Part shown: positions 16,256 to 25,587 of the stretch, piece after piece | Numbering within the stretch: the stretch's first letter is position 1 | How the letters are laid out: every line of letters starts with the position of its first letter | Assembly: GCF_014212315.1 (NCBI RefSeq) | Contig: NZ_JACKXE010000001.1 | Span: forward strand, 3,658,001-3,722,000 | DNA from: Nocardioides luti | GTDB taxonomy: Bacteria > Actinomycetota > Actinomycetes > Propionibacteriales > Nocardioidaceae | Direction: 5' to 3' | DNA: 64,000 nt | Program-made: the position numbers and the translations under genes | The notes under the pieces: generated by a model | What the model was told of the DNA's origin: nothing | What the model saw: only the letters and a program-made list of their open reading frames with translations | Database searches by the model: none

Positions 16256-17320
16256 GTGGCGCGGGTGTCCGGGTCTGCCGAGGACCGTGCGGCGTACGAC
16301 GCCGGGCCGGTCGCCGCGCTGCGGCGGATCGCCTTCCTGCTCGAGCGGGCCCGCGAGGACACCTACAAGGTCAAGGCCTTCCGCAACGCGGCCGCGACCC
16401 TGCTGCCGATGTCCGACGACGACGTCGCCGCCGCGGTCGACAGCGGCAGCATCACCGACCTGCCCGGCATCGGCGCCAGCACCGCCCGGGTGATCGCGGA
16501 CGCGGTGGCGGGGGTGGTGCCGGACCGGCTCGCCACGCTCGAGCGCGAGCACGGCGGCCCCCTGACCCCGGGCGGTCACGACCTGCGGGCGGCGCTGCGC
16601 GGCGACCTGCACTCCCACTCCGACTGGTCCGACGGCGGCTCGCCGATCGAGGAGATGGCCTTCACCGCCATCGAGCTCGGCCACGACTACCTCGTGCTGA
16701 CCGACCACTCGCCGCGCCTGACCGTCGCCCACGGGCTGAGCGCCGAGCGGCTGTCGCGCCAGCTCGACGTCGTCGACGCCGTCAACCAGCACCTCGCCGG
16801 CGCCGGCTTCACGCTGCTCAAGGGCATCGAGGTCGACATCCTCGACGACGGCGGCCTCGACCAGACCGACGAGCTCCTCGCCCGGCTCGACGTCCGCGTC
16901 GCGAGCGTCCACTCAAAGCTCAAGATGGACGCCGCGGCCATGACCCGCCGGATGGTCGGTGCGATCGCGAACCCGCGGATGAACGTCCTCGGCCACTGCA
17001 CCGGCCGGCTCGTGACCGGCAACCGCGGCACCCGCCCCGGCTCGCAGTTCGACGCGAAGGCGGTCTTCGAGGCGTGCGTCGAGCACGACGTGGCCGTCGA
17101 GATCAACGCCCGGCCCGAGCGTCGCGACCCGCCCACGAAGCTGCTCGAGCTGGCCCGCGACACCGGCTGCCTCTTCTCGATCGACAGCGACGCGCACGCG
17201 CCGGGCCAGCTCGACTTCCTCGTCTACGGCTGCGAGCGCGCGGAGGCGGCCGGCATCGACGCGGACCGGATCGTCAACACCTGGCCGAAGGAACGCCTCC
17301 TGACCTGGGCGAACGGTTAG
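16256..17320 (+). CDS. PHP-domain phosphoesterase with N-terminal helix-hairpin-helix (PolX C-terminal-like)
   Basis: A 354-residue protein. An N-terminal helical region with a helix-hairpin-helix (ITDLPGIGASTARVI, about 65-79) is followed by a PHP domain: GDLHSHSDWSDGGS (about 116), TDHSPRL, GIEVDIL, ASVHSKL, GHCTGR, EINARPERRDPP and SIDSDAH. These supply the metal ligands of PHP phosphoesterases. The arrangement matches the C-terminal half of bacterial PolX without the polymerase, suggesting a DNA 3'-end-processing or phosphatase role. GTG 16256 has GGAGGTGA 8 bp upstream; GTG 16247 is an alternative. Confidence 0.82.
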   Translation: MARVSGSAEDRAAYDAGPVAALRRIAFLLERAREDTYKVKAFRNAAATLLPMSDDDVAAAVDSGSITDLPGIGASTARVIADAVAGVVPDRLATLEREHGGPLTPGGHDLRAALRGDLHSHSDWSDGGSPIEEMAFTAIELGHDYLVLTDHSPRLTVAHGLSAERLSRQLDVVDAVNQHLAGAGFTLLKGIEVDILDDGGLDQTDELLARLDVRVASVHSKLKMDAAAMTRRMVGAIANPRMNVLGHCTGRLVTGNRGTRPGSQFDAKAVFEACVEHDVAVEINARPERRDPPTKLLELARDTGCLFSIDSDAHAPGQLDFLVYGCERAEAAGIDADRIVNTWPKERLLTWANG

Positions 17321-17329
17321 GTTCAGGCC

Positions 17330-17866
17330 ATGGCCGCCGAGTCAGCCCGCCCCGAGGTGGAGGTACGCCGCTCCAAGCGGCGCCGCCGCACGGTCTCGGC
17401 GTACCGCGACGGCGAGCGGGTGATCGTGATGATCCCGGCCTCCCTCAGCCGCAAGGAGGAGGCCGAGTGGGTCGAGACGATGCTGGCCCGGCTCGCCCGC
17501 TCCGAGCAACGGCGTACGCCGTCGGACGACGCCCTGCTGCAGCGGGCCCTCGGCCTCAACGACCGCTACCTGGGCGGGCTGGCGACCCCGGGCTCGGTCC
17601 GCTGGGTCGAGAACCAGCAGTCCCGCTGGGGGTCCTGCACGCCCGGGGACCGGACCATCCGGCTCTCGGCGCGGCTGCAGGGCATGCCGTCGTGGGTCAT
17701 CGACTACGTGCTGGTCCACGAGCTGGCGCACCTGCTCGAGTCCGGCCACGACGCGGCGTTCTGGAAGTGGGTCGCGCGCTACCCGCAGGCCGAGCGCGCC
17801 AAGGGCTACCTGCTCGGCTGGTCCGCGGCCGCCCGGCTCGAGCTGCCCGACGGCTACGACGGCTGA
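17330..17866 (+). CDS. YgjP/DUF45-type zinc metallopeptidase-like protein
   Basis: A 178-residue protein of the YgjP/DUF45 (M48-like) family. The metal-binding motif is H130-E-L-A-H134, with a further histidine at 140 in SGHDAAFWKWV. The family signature SRWGSC lies at 98-103. It starts 9 bp after the PHP gene stop, so the two are probably one operon. The native substrate is uncertain: some family members act on nucleotides, others are called metallopeptidases. Confidence 0.82.
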   Translation: MAAESARPEVEVRRSKRRRRTVSAYRDGERVIVMIPASLSRKEEAEWVETMLARLARSEQRRTPSDDALLQRALGLNDRYLGGLATPGSVRWVENQQSRWGSCTPGDRTIRLSARLQGMPSWVIDYVLVHELAHLLESGHDAAFWKWVARYPQAERAKGYLLGWSAAARLELPDGYDG

Positions 17867-17893
17867 GCCGCCTCGGCGCAACGGCGCGGCTCA
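17864..17893. terminator. Short hairpin spanning two convergent stop codons
   Basis: TGAGCCGC (17864-17871) pairs perfectly with GCGGCTCA (17886-17893) across a 14-nt loop. The first arm contains the stop of the YgjP-like gene and the second the stop of the convergent Nudix gene. It is probably a compact bidirectional terminator. Confidence 0.55.
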
Positions 17894-18433
17894 GGCGAAG
17901 CGGGCTCGCGCGATCGCGAGCAGGTCGAGCATCTCCGGCTCGAGGTCGGGGAGCGCGTCGACCGGCCACCAGCGCACGTCCAGCGACTCGTCGCTGACCT
18001 CGTGCCGTGAGCCGGCGGGCGCCTGGGCGACGTAGCGGACGTCGAGGTGGTGCACCTCGCCCCGCGGGTCGCAGAAGCCGACGGCGTGCTCGTCGAGGTG
18101 GGCCGGGACCGGGTCGAAGCGCAGGGCGGTCAGCCCGGACTCCTCGCGGGCCTCGCGGCGGGCGGCGTCGGCGAGCGTGGCGTCGCCCGGCTCGCAGTGC
18201 CCGCCGAAGGCGAACCAGCGCTGGGCCTTGCGGTGCAGGTTGAGCAGCACGTGGTCGAGCGACTCGTCGACGACCAGTGTCCCCGCGGTGAGGTGGTCCG
18301 GGAAGCACGAGCGCCAGACGCCGTCCTCGTGCGCCTCGAGGTGCGCGACGTAGCGGGCGCGCAACCGCTCCTGCGCCCGCGTCGGTGCCGTCCAGGACGA
18401 CAGGGACGCCAGCGCGTCGGCGTGCAGGCTCAC
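17891..18433 (-). CDS. Nudix hydrolase family protein
   Basis: A 180-residue Nudix protein. The box reads GGHCEPGDATLADAARREAR followed by EESGL, with aspartate in place of the first glutamate and one extra residue before the RE, a variant seen in actinobacterial Nudix proteins. It is followed by a HHLDVRYVA strand typical of the fold. The substrate is unknown. The GTG start at 18433 overlaps the stop of the DUF2342 gene by 4 bp, indicating translational coupling. Confidence 0.82.
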   Translation of the reverse strand: MSLHADALASLSSWTAPTRAQERLRARYVAHLEAHEDGVWRSCFPDHLTAGTLVVDESLDHVLLNLHRKAQRWFAFGGHCEPGDATLADAARREAREESGLTALRFDPVPAHLDEHAVGFCDPRGEVHHLDVRYVAQAPAGSRHEVSDESLDVRWWPVDALPDLEPEMLDLLAIARARFA

Positions 18434-19866
18434 CCGGCGGGCGGTGCGGGCGGCGCCGGCGGTGCGCCGGGGGAGTCGGGCTCGTCGCCGCCGAGCAGCT
18501 TCTGCAGCTCGGCGTCGAAGTCCTCGTCGCTCAGCGTCTCGGGCGCCGAGGCGTCCTCGCGGAAGCCCAGCGGGTCGTCGAGGTCGGCGGCCGTCGGCAG
18601 CAGGTCGGGGTGCATCCACACCCCGTCGCGGGCCTCGGTGCCCTGGCGGGTCCGCAGCGAGCCCCACAAGGTCGAGGCGTCGCGCAGCCGGCGCGGCCGC
18701 AGCTCGAGGCCGACCAGCGTGGCGAAGGTCTGCTCGGCGGGTCCGCCGGCGGCGCGGCGACGGCGTACCGCCTCCTGCATCTTCGCGGCAGCGGGCATCC
18801 GCTCGGCGGTGGCCTGGCCGACGACCTCGTCGACCCAGCCCTCGACGAGGGCGAGGGTGACCTCGAGCCGCTGGAGCGCGGCCTCCTGCGCGGGGGACTT
18901 CGGCAGGTCGAAGAGCCCGCCGTCGAGCAGCGCCTGCATCGACTCGGGGTTGGTCGGGTCGATGCCGCGCATCTGCTCCTCGACGCGGCCCTGGATCGCC
19001 TCGGCGTTGATCTCCATGCCGCGGGAGTACGCCGTCACGGCGCCGATCAGGTGCTCGCGCAGCCACGGCACGTGGCTGAAGAGGCGCTGGTGGGCGGCCT
19101 CGCGGAGCGCGAGGTAGAGCAGCACGTCGTCCTCGGAGACGTCGAGCCCCTCGGCGAAGGTGGCGATGTTGGCGGGCACGAGCGCCGCCCGACCGGCGGG
19201 GGCCAGCGGCAGGCCGATGTCGGAGACGCTCAGCACCTCAGAGGCGAGCGTGCCGAGGCCGGAGCCGACCTGCTGGGCGAGCATCGCGCCCACGGCCTTG
19301 CCGAGGATGCCGAGCATCGGGGCGGACATCGCCCGCGCCTCCTCGGGGATCGCGCTGCCGAGCGCCTGGACGGAGCCCTCGGCGATCGGCTCGACCAGGC
19401 CCTTCCACACGTCGGCGGTGCCGACGACCCACTCCGCGCGGCTCCACGCCGCGGTGGAGGTGACGCCGGAGGGGAAGGAAGTGGTCGCGTCGAGCCAGTG
19501 GTCGGCGAGGCGGAGGGCGTCCGCGACCGCGTCCTTCTGGCGCTGCGTCACCGACGGGTCCTCGGCCTGCGCGAGGGTCTTGCGGGCGAGGTCGAGCACG
19601 AAGTCCCAGTTCAGCGGGCCGTCGTACGGCTGCATGAGCGACTGGATCTGGCTGAACAGCTGGCTGAGGTCGGGCATCCCGCCGGGACCGCCCGCGCCGC
19701 CGGGACCGCCGAGACCCATCCCCGCGAGGCTGCCGAAGTTGAAGCCGCCGGCACCGCCCGCGCCGCCGAAGAACTGCTCGAAGGGCGTGCCCTTGAACGG
19801 GTTCTGGTCGCCTGGCTGGTCGTCGGGCTCGCCGTCGCCGGGGGTGCTGCCGGGGGTGTCGTCCAT
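18430..19866 (-). CDS. DUF2342 zincin-like (putative metalloprotease/hydrolase)
   Basis: This 478-residue protein has an N-terminal low-complexity Gly/Pro-rich stretch (about 35-65), a long helical body and the segment REAAHQRLF (255-263). That matches the active-site helix of the DUF2342 family, sometimes called F420-biosynthesis-associated or zinc-dependent metalloprotease. The helix reads REAAH rather than HExxH, so zinc protease activity is uncertain. A later VEGWVDEVV (about 341) may supply an acidic ligand. It is coupled to the downstream Nudix gene and divergent from moaE. The equivalent of M. tuberculosis Rv3195 lies in the same neighbourhood. Confidence 0.82.
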   Translation of the reverse strand: MDDTPGSTPGDGEPDDQPGDQNPFKGTPFEQFFGGAGGAGGFNFGSLAGMGLGGPGGAGGPGGMPDLSQLFSQIQSLMQPYDGPLNWDFVLDLARKTLAQAEDPSVTQRQKDAVADALRLADHWLDATTSFPSGVTSTAAWSRAEWVVGTADVWKGLVEPIAEGSVQALGSAIPEEARAMSAPMLGILGKAVGAMLAQQVGSGLGTLASEVLSVSDIGLPLAPAGRAALVPANIATFAEGLDVSEDDVLLYLALREAAHQRLFSHVPWLREHLIGAVTAYSRGMEINAEAIQGRVEEQMRGIDPTNPESMQALLDGGLFDLPKSPAQEAALQRLEVTLALVEGWVDEVVGQATAERMPAAAKMQEAVRRRRAAGGPAEQTFATLVGLELRPRRLRDASTLWGSLRTRQGTEARDGVWMHPDLLPTAADLDDPLGFREDASAPETLSDEDFDAELQKLLGGDEPDSPGAPPAPPAPPAG

Positions 19867-19920
19867 GCCTCAACGGTACGCGCCAACGGCAAGGTCGTCC
19901 GCTCCGGTTAGGGTCGGCGC

Positions 19921-20349
19921 GTGACCCACGCCGCGCTCCGCCTCGTCGCCCTGCGGGAGACCCCGCTGGACGTGACCGAGGTCGTCGACGCGCTCGACGA
20001 CGACGCCTCCGGCGGCCTGACCCTCTTCATCGGCCGGGTCCGCGACCACGACGGCGGCAAGGGCGTGGACGGCCTCGACTACACCGCCCACCCCTCGGCC
20101 CTCGAGCGCCTCACCGAGGTGTGCGAGCGCGTCGCGACCGAGTACGACGTCCACGCGCTCGCCGCGGTGCACCGCGTCGGCACGCTGGCGATCGGCGACA
20201 TCGCCGTGATCGTCGCGACCACGGCCAGCCACCGCGGGGAGGCCTTCACCGCCTCACGGGCGCTGATCGACACCCTCAAGTCCGAGGTGCCGATCTGGAA
20301 GCACCAGCGCTTCGGCGACGGCTCCGACGAGTGGGTCGGCTCTCCCTGA
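19921..20349 (+). CDS. moaE: Molybdopterin synthase catalytic subunit MoaE
   Basis: MoaE converts cyclic pyranopterin monophosphate to molybdopterin with sulphur from the MoaD thiocarboxylate. The 142 residues show FIGRVRDHDGG (36-46), SHRGEAF (103-109) and the catalytic segment TLKSEVPIWKHQ, with K120 and K127 at the positions of the two key lysines of the E. coli enzyme. The start is GTG at 19921. No moaD or other cofactor gene is adjacent, so the partner must be encoded elsewhere. Confidence 0.92.
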   Translation: MTHAALRLVALRETPLDVTEVVDALDDDASGGLTLFIGRVRDHDGGKGVDGLDYTAHPSALERLTEVCERVATEYDVHALAAVHRVGTLAIGDIAVIVATTASHRGEAFTASRALIDTLKSEVPIWKHQRFGDGSDEWVGSP

Positions 20350-20404
20350 CGCCCGCCCAGCGCGTCGAGCCCGCCGCGGGCCCCGGGTTGCCTACCCTGC
20401 ACGG

Positions 20405-20653
20405 GTGGACATCCTCTTCTGGCTGGTGCCGCCCGTCGTCGTCACGGCCGTGGCGATGGCCTGGGTCGCGTGGCTGGGCCGCGAGGGCCGTGGCGAGGTC
20501 GACCGCGACGTCGCCGTGCAGAGGCTGGCCGACGCCCTGCAGCGCGAGGGCCGCACGCTCAACCCGGGCCGCCAGGCGCTGCGGGTCCCCGAGCGCGACC
20601 GCAGCACCGGCATCGCCGTACGACCCTCGCGCGCGCCCCGCCGCAGCGCCTGA
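20405..20653 (+). CDS. Small single-pass membrane protein (82 aa)
   Basis: Residues 3-24 form one hydrophobic membrane segment (ILFWLVPPVVVTAVAMAWVAWL). A charged cytosolic tail rich in Arg and Asp follows. The start is GTG at 20405 and the gene sits between moaE and the Lon-like protease gene. The conserved order of this block and its clean boundaries support a real gene. I cannot assign a function. Confidence 0.6.
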   Translation: MDILFWLVPPVVVTAVAMAWVAWLGREGRGEVDRDVAVQRLADALQREGRTLNPGRQALRVPERDRSTGIAVRPSRAPRRSA

Positions 20654-20680
20654 TTTCCCGCGTCTGAGAGGCTTGGCGCC

Positions 20681-21718
20681 ATGACGCAGCGCACCCTCGC
20701 CGGTCTCCTGGCCGTGCCGCTGCTCGCCGCGCTCTGGATCCTGGCCGCGACCAGGCCGCTGCCGTTCGTCACCTACGAGCCCGGGCTCACCGTCGACGTG
20801 CTCGCGTCGACCGACGGTGACGAGATCATCCAGGTCGGCGACGGGCAGAAGACCTACCGCGACGACGGCCAGCTGCGGATGACCACGGTCTACGTCTCCC
20901 AGCCGACCGCGCACGTCAACATCTTCGAGCTGATGCACGACTGGATCAGCGACGAGGACGCCGTCTACCCCTACTCCGCGGTCTACCAGAAGGGCGAGAC
21001 CACGGAGCAGAACCAGCAGCAGGGCGCCGTCGAGATGGTCTCCTCGCAGGACGCCGCGATCGCGGTCGCGCTCGACGAGCTCGGGTACGACGTGAAGCCG
21101 GCGCTGGAGGTGCTCAGCGTCGTCGACGGTGCCCCGGCGGACGGGAAGCTGAAGGTCCGCGACATCCTGCAGGAGGTGGACGGCGCCAAGATCGCCTCCA
21201 CCGACGACCTCACCAAGGCCATCGACGGTGCCACGGGCGAGATCACGCTCGGCGTGCTCCGCAACGGCAAGCCCACGACCGTGCGGGTGACGCCCGGGGC
21301 CGACGGCAAGATCGGCATCCAGTTCGGGCTCGGCTACGTCTTCCCGTTCCCGGTGTCGGTCAACATCGACCCGAGCATCGGCGGGCCGAGCGCCGGCCTG
21401 ATGTTCTCCCTCGGCATCTACGACACCCTCACCCCCGGCTCGCTGACCGGCGGCGCCACCGTCGCCGGCACGGGCACCATCGACGGCGACGGCAAGGTCG
21501 GGCCGATCGGCGGCATCCAGCAGAAGATCGCCGGCGCCCGCAACGCCGGCGCCCAGCTCTTCATGGTCCCGCCGGACAACTGCGCCGACGCCGTCGGCGC
21601 TGCCAACGGCGACATGCGCCTGGTCAAGGCCACGACGATGCACGACGCCGTCGAGGCGATCAAGGCCTGGGTCAAGGACCACGACGCCACGCTCCCCAGC
21701 TGCGAAGGAACCTCGTGA
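20681..21718 (+). CDS. Membrane-anchored PDZ domain Lon-like serine protease
   Basis: A 345-residue protein with an N-terminal membrane anchor (about 5-24), a PDZ domain (about 143-205) and an S16 (Lon-type) protease domain. The catalytic dyad is S237 in GGPSAGLMFS and K282 in GGIQQKIAGA. It lacks an ATPase domain, as in the actinobacterial Rv3194c type. The active domain is predicted to lie outside the membrane and to cleave envelope proteins. Its stop overlaps the GTG of the PPA1309 gene by 4 bp, and the same partners recur in other actinobacteria. Confidence 0.92.
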   Translation: MTQRTLAGLLAVPLLAALWILAATRPLPFVTYEPGLTVDVLASTDGDEIIQVGDGQKTYRDDGQLRMTTVYVSQPTAHVNIFELMHDWISDEDAVYPYSAVYQKGETTEQNQQQGAVEMVSSQDAAIAVALDELGYDVKPALEVLSVVDGAPADGKLKVRDILQEVDGAKIASTDDLTKAIDGATGEITLGVLRNGKPTTVRVTPGADGKIGIQFGLGYVFPFPVSVNIDPSIGGPSAGLMFSLGIYDTLTPGSLTGGATVAGTGTIDGDGKVGPIGGIQQKIAGARNAGAQLFMVPPDNCADAVGAANGDMRLVKATTMHDAVEAIKAWVKDHDATLPSCEGTS

Positions 21719-22356
21719 ACCCCGAGCACGACCCCGCCCAGGACCCCGGCCCCGACGCCCCGGACCGGGCCGAGTTCGACGTCGAGCCCGTGCTCGACCC
21801 GGTGCTCCAGATGGACCTCGACGCCGACCCGGCCCTGGCGGCCGCGGTCCTCGAGATCGAGTCGCACATCGCCGCCGGTGGCTGGGACCAGCCCGCCCGC
21901 CTCTACGCCCTCGTGCACACCGCCCAGCTGGTCGAGCGCGAGCCCGCCCTCGCCGCGGCCATGGGCCTGGACGCCGCGTCCGCCGAGGGCTCGCTGACCC
22001 CGATCGAGCAGGACCAGCTGGCGCCGGACGCCGTGCTCGAGCGCGTGCTCGAGTCGATCGTCTGGCCCGCCGACGTCGCCGGCTGCGCCGCGGTGGTCGA
22101 GCGCCTGGTGCTGCCGCCGGACGCGGACGCCGACATCCCCGACGACCCGGCCGGTGCCGAGGAGTTCGCCCGCGAGCACCCCGACCGGCAGGAGGTGCGG
22201 ATCGTGGCCGGAGTGACCCGCACCGGCTCGACGTACTGCGCCCTGCGCCTGCGTGCCCACGACGACGACCAGTCGGTCGTCGGTGGCACGGAGCTGGTGC
22301 CGGGACTGCTGGCGCTGCTCGGTGCCACGCTGGAGGAGGAAACCGCCCATGAGTGA
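21715..22356 (+). CDS. PPA1309 family protein
   Basis: A 213-residue acidic cytosolic protein with the actinobacterial PPA1309 pattern: alternating acidic helices, the core segment VLERVLESIVWPADVAGCA (about 104-122) and RTGSTYCALRLRAHDDDQSV toward the end. The function is unknown. It overlaps the Lon-like protease upstream by 4 bp and the UPF0182 gene downstream by 8 bp, so the three form a tightly coupled operon. Confidence 0.8.
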   Translation: MNPEHDPAQDPGPDAPDRAEFDVEPVLDPVLQMDLDADPALAAAVLEIESHIAAGGWDQPARLYALVHTAQLVEREPALAAAMGLDAASAEGSLTPIEQDQLAPDAVLERVLESIVWPADVAGCAAVVERLVLPPDADADIPDDPAGAEEFAREHPDRQEVRIVAGVTRTGSTYCALRLRAHDDDQSVVGGTELVPGLLALLGATLEEETAHE

Positions 22357-25324
22357 GCTCTTCGACGACGACCCGCGCGACACGCCGCCCCCGGCGGAGC
22401 CGCCGCGGCGCTCGCGGGCCCTGCTCGTGACCGCGGTGGTGCTGATCATCGCGTTCTTCGGGCTGACCAGCTTCGCCGGCCTCTACACCGACCGGCTCTG
22501 GTACAAGTCCGGCGGCTACTCCGAGGTCTTCAGCGTCCTGTTCTGGACCAAGACCGGGCTGTTCCTCGTCTTCGGTGCCGTGATGGCCCTGGTCGTCGGC
22601 GCCAACATGTACCTCGCCTACCGGCTGCGCCCCCTCTTCCGGCCGAACTCCCCGGAGCAGACCGGCCTGGACCGCTACCGCGAGGCGGTCACCCCGATCC
22701 GCACCTGGCTGCTGGTGGGCGCCTCGCTCGTCATCGGCGTCTTCGCCGGCACCTCGGCGATCGGGGAGTGGCGCAACTACCTGCTGTGGCGCAACGGCGT
22801 CCCGTTCGGCCAGAAGGACGCGTTCTTCGACAAGGACATCGGTTTCTACGTCTTCGACCTGCCGTGGTTCCACTACCTCGTCGACTACGTGCTGGCCGTG
22901 ACCGTGGTGGCGCTGCTCGCGGCCGCGCTCGTGCACTACCTGTACGGCGGCATCCGGCTGCAGACCTCGCGCGACCGGCTCTCCGGCGCCGCGCAGGCGC
23001 AGCTGTCGGTGCTGCTCGGCGTCTTCGTGCTGGCCAAGGCGGGTGACTACTGGCTGGACCGCTTCGACCTGGTCAACCAGGGCGGCTCGCTGATCTCCGG
23101 CATGACCTACACCGACGACCACGCGGTGCTCCCGGCCAAGAACATCCTGATGGGCATTGCGGTCATCTGTGCCGTGCTGTTCTTCCTCAACGTCTGGCGC
23201 CGCACCTGGATGCTGCCGTCGATCGGGCTCGCGCTGCTGGCGCTCTCCGCCGTGCTCCTCGGCCTGATCTGGCCGGGCATCGTGCAGCAGTTCCAGGTCA
23301 AGCCGTCCGAGGCCGACAAGGAGGAGTACTACATCGGGAAGAACATCGAGGCGACCCGCGCGGCGTACGACTTCAAGGACGTCACCCCGGAGCAGTACCA
23401 GTCCGACACGACCTCGTCGCCGTCCGAGCTGGACTCGCTCGCGGCCAGCACGTCGTCGACCCCGCTGGTCGACCCGCAGCAGGTGCGCCAGACCTTCGAG
23501 CAGCTCCAGCAGGCGCGGGCGTACTACTCCGTCGCGCAGGTCCTCGACGTCGACCGCTACCAGATCAGCGGCGTCGACCGGGCCCTCGTGCTCGGGGTCC
23601 GAGAGCTCGACCAGAGCGGCATCGACGCCGGTGACCGCAACTGGTCCAACCTGCACACGGTCTACACGCACGGCAACGGCGTGATCGCGGCGTACGCCAA
23701 CCAGCGCCCCGAGAACAACGTCCAGGAGGCCACCAGCATTCGCTGGGCCGAGGGCCAGCCGACGCAGGACGAGCCCGCGCAGAACGCGCTCGGCGACTAC
23801 GAGTCGCGGGTCTACTTCGGTGAGCAGAGCCCGGACTACTCCGTGGTCGGCAAGGCGAGCAGCAAGGACACCGACGTCGAGCTCGACCTCAGCACCGCCG
23901 AGACGGCGGGGGAGGACGCGGCCGACGGCTACACGACGTACGACGGCAACGGCGGCGTCCCGATCGGCGGCATCTTCAACCAGCTGATGTACGCCGTGAA
24001 GTTCGGCGAGCCCAACTTCCTGCTCTCCGGCCGCGTCAACGAGAACAGCCAGGTGCTCTACAACCGCAACCCGCGCGACCGCGTCGAGAAGGTCGCGCCG
24101 TGGCTCTCGATCGACAGCGACCCCTACCCGGCGGTCGTCGACGGCAGGATCCAGTGGATCCTCGACGGCTACACGACGACGGACCGCTACCCGTCGGCCG
24201 AGCGCGAGTCGTTCAAGACGATGACCAACGACTCGCTGCAGACCGACACCAACGGCCTGCGCACGCTGCCGACCGACGAGATCAACTACATGCGCAACGC
24301 GGTCAAGGCGACGGTCGACGCCTACACCGGCGACGTCGTGCTCTACGCGTGGGACGAGTCCGACCCGATCCTGCAGGCGTGGCGCAGCGCGTTCCCCGGC
24401 ACCGTCAAGGACCGCTCGGAGATCCCGCCGGACCTGCTGGACCACCTGCGCTACCCCGAGGACCTGTTCAAGGTCCAGCGCTACCAGTACGCCCGCTACC
24501 ACGTCACCGACGCCAGCGACTTCTACCAGGGCAACAACCGCTGGCAGGTGCCGTTCGACCCGAACAGCAAGATCGCGAACCGGCTCCAGCCGCCGTACCG
24601 CCTCTTCGTGAACCAGCCGACCGCCTCGGGTGCCGCCAAGAGCACGTTCTCGCTGACGTCGGTGTTCACGCCGTACAAGAAGGGCAACCTGTCGGCGTTC
24701 GTCTCGGTCGACTCCGACGCCTCGGACCCCGAGACCTACGGCCGCATCCGGGTGCTCGAGCTGCCCGACCAGCGGACCCCCGGGCCCGGCCTGATCGCCA
24801 ACGAGTTCTCCTCCAACAGCGACGTGCGGGCCAAGCTGCAGCCGTTCAACCTCGGTGACGCGCCGCCGATCTTCGGCAACCTGCTGACGCTGCCGGTCGA
24901 GAACGGGCTGGTGTACGTCGAGCCGGTGTACGCCGTGCGGGCCGGCTCGACCTCGAGCTTCCCGACGCTGCAGTACGTCCTGGTCTCCTACGGCGGCGAG
25001 GTCGGCATCGGCAAGACCCTGGGCGAGGCGCTCCGCGACGTCCTCGGCGTCACCGGCGAGGTCACCACCCCGCCCGACACCGGTGGTGACGGCACCGGCA
25101 ACGGGAACGGCAACGGCAACGGCAACGGGGACGGGAACGGTCAGCCGACCGGCACCGTGCAGGAGCAGATCAGGGACGCGCTGGCCAAGGCCGACGCCGC
25201 CTTCGCCCGCGCCAACACCGCCCTGGACGACGGCGACCTCGGCACCTACCAGGACGAGATCGCCAAGGCCCAGAAGCTCGTCAACAAGGCGTTCGCCCTG
25301 GCCGACCAGGCCAAGGGGGACTGA
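22349..25324 (+). CDS. UPF0182 family large membrane protein
   Basis: A 991-residue protein with seven or so membrane segments in the first 330 residues, then a very large domain predicted to face outside. Family landmarks include LYTDRLWYKSGGYSEVF, WRNYLLWRNGVPFG and FGEPNFLLSGRVNENSQVLYNR. The C-terminus has a GNGNGN low-complexity linker (about 915-932) and a helical tail with KADAAFARAN. The ATG at 22349 overlaps the preceding gene by 8 bp. The function is unknown; conservation with the Lon-like protease suggests an envelope role. Confidence 0.9.
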   Translation: MSELFDDDPRDTPPPAEPPRRSRALLVTAVVLIIAFFGLTSFAGLYTDRLWYKSGGYSEVFSVLFWTKTGLFLVFGAVMALVVGANMYLAYRLRPLFRPNSPEQTGLDRYREAVTPIRTWLLVGASLVIGVFAGTSAIGEWRNYLLWRNGVPFGQKDAFFDKDIGFYVFDLPWFHYLVDYVLAVTVVALLAAALVHYLYGGIRLQTSRDRLSGAAQAQLSVLLGVFVLAKAGDYWLDRFDLVNQGGSLISGMTYTDDHAVLPAKNILMGIAVICAVLFFLNVWRRTWMLPSIGLALLALSAVLLGLIWPGIVQQFQVKPSEADKEEYYIGKNIEATRAAYDFKDVTPEQYQSDTTSSPSELDSLAASTSSTPLVDPQQVRQTFEQLQQARAYYSVAQVLDVDRYQISGVDRALVLGVRELDQSGIDAGDRNWSNLHTVYTHGNGVIAAYANQRPENNVQEATSIRWAEGQPTQDEPAQNALGDYESRVYFGEQSPDYSVVGKASSKDTDVELDLSTAETAGEDAADGYTTYDGNGGVPIGGIFNQLMYAVKFGEPNFLLSGRVNENSQVLYNRNPRDRVEKVAPWLSIDSDPYPAVVDGRIQWILDGYTTTDRYPSAERESFKTMTNDSLQTDTNGLRTLPTDEINYMRNAVKATVDAYTGDVVLYAWDESDPILQAWRSAFPGTVKDRSEIPPDLLDHLRYPEDLFKVQRYQYARYHVTDASDFYQGNNRWQVPFDPNSKIANRLQPPYRLFVNQPTASGAAKSTFSLTSVFTPYKKGNLSAFVSVDSDASDPETYGRIRVLELPDQRTPGPGLIANEFSSNSDVRAKLQPFNLGDAPPIFGNLLTLPVENGLVYVEPVYAVRAGSTSSFPTLQYVLVSYGGEVGIGKTLGEALRDVLGVTGEVTTPPDTGGDGTGNGNGNGNGNGDGNGQPTGTVQEQIRDALAKADAAFARANTALDDGDLGTYQDEIAKAQKLVNKAFALADQAKGD

Positions 25325-25379
25325 CCGGGACCCCGATTTGGCCCCGCCAGATCCCATCCCGTAAGGTTGGTTTCACCGA

Positions 25380-25453
25380 CGCGGGGTGGAGCAGCTCGGT
25401 AGCTCGCTGGGCTCATAACCCAGAGGTCGCAGGTTCAAATCCTGCCCCCGCTA
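25380..25453 (+). tRNA. Initiator tRNA-Met (CAT)
   Basis: The cloverleaf folds fully: acceptor CGCGGGG with CCCCGCT leaving a C1:T72 mismatch, anticodon stem CTGGG/CCCAG around CTCATAA, and T arm GCAGG-TTCAAAT-CCTGC. The unpaired first base and three GC pairs in the anticodon stem are the hallmarks of the initiator. CCA is not encoded. Confidence 0.95.
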
Positions 25454-25460
25454 CAAGATC

Positions 25461-25489
25461 GAAGGCCCGGACCACTGGTCCGGGCCTTC
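25461..25489 (+). terminator. Terminator of the initiator tRNA gene
   Basis: gaaggcccggacc (25461-25473) pairs perfectly with ggtccgggccttc (25477-25489) across a 3-nt loop, 7 bp after the tRNA 3' end. Confidence 0.85.
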
Positions 25490-25587
25490 GTGCGTGTCGG
25501 GTTCTCGTGGCGCGGCGAGACCGGACGTGTGCCGCCGATCCGCCGATTCGCGCCCGCCGTCCGCGTCGACGTGCCTAGGTTGTCGGC

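Noticed and set aside
20276..25357. A 1690-codon open frame on the minus strand opposite moaE to UPF0182
   Set aside because: It spans several well-supported genes on the plus strand and encodes repetitive Val/Arg/Gly-rich sequence with no domain.
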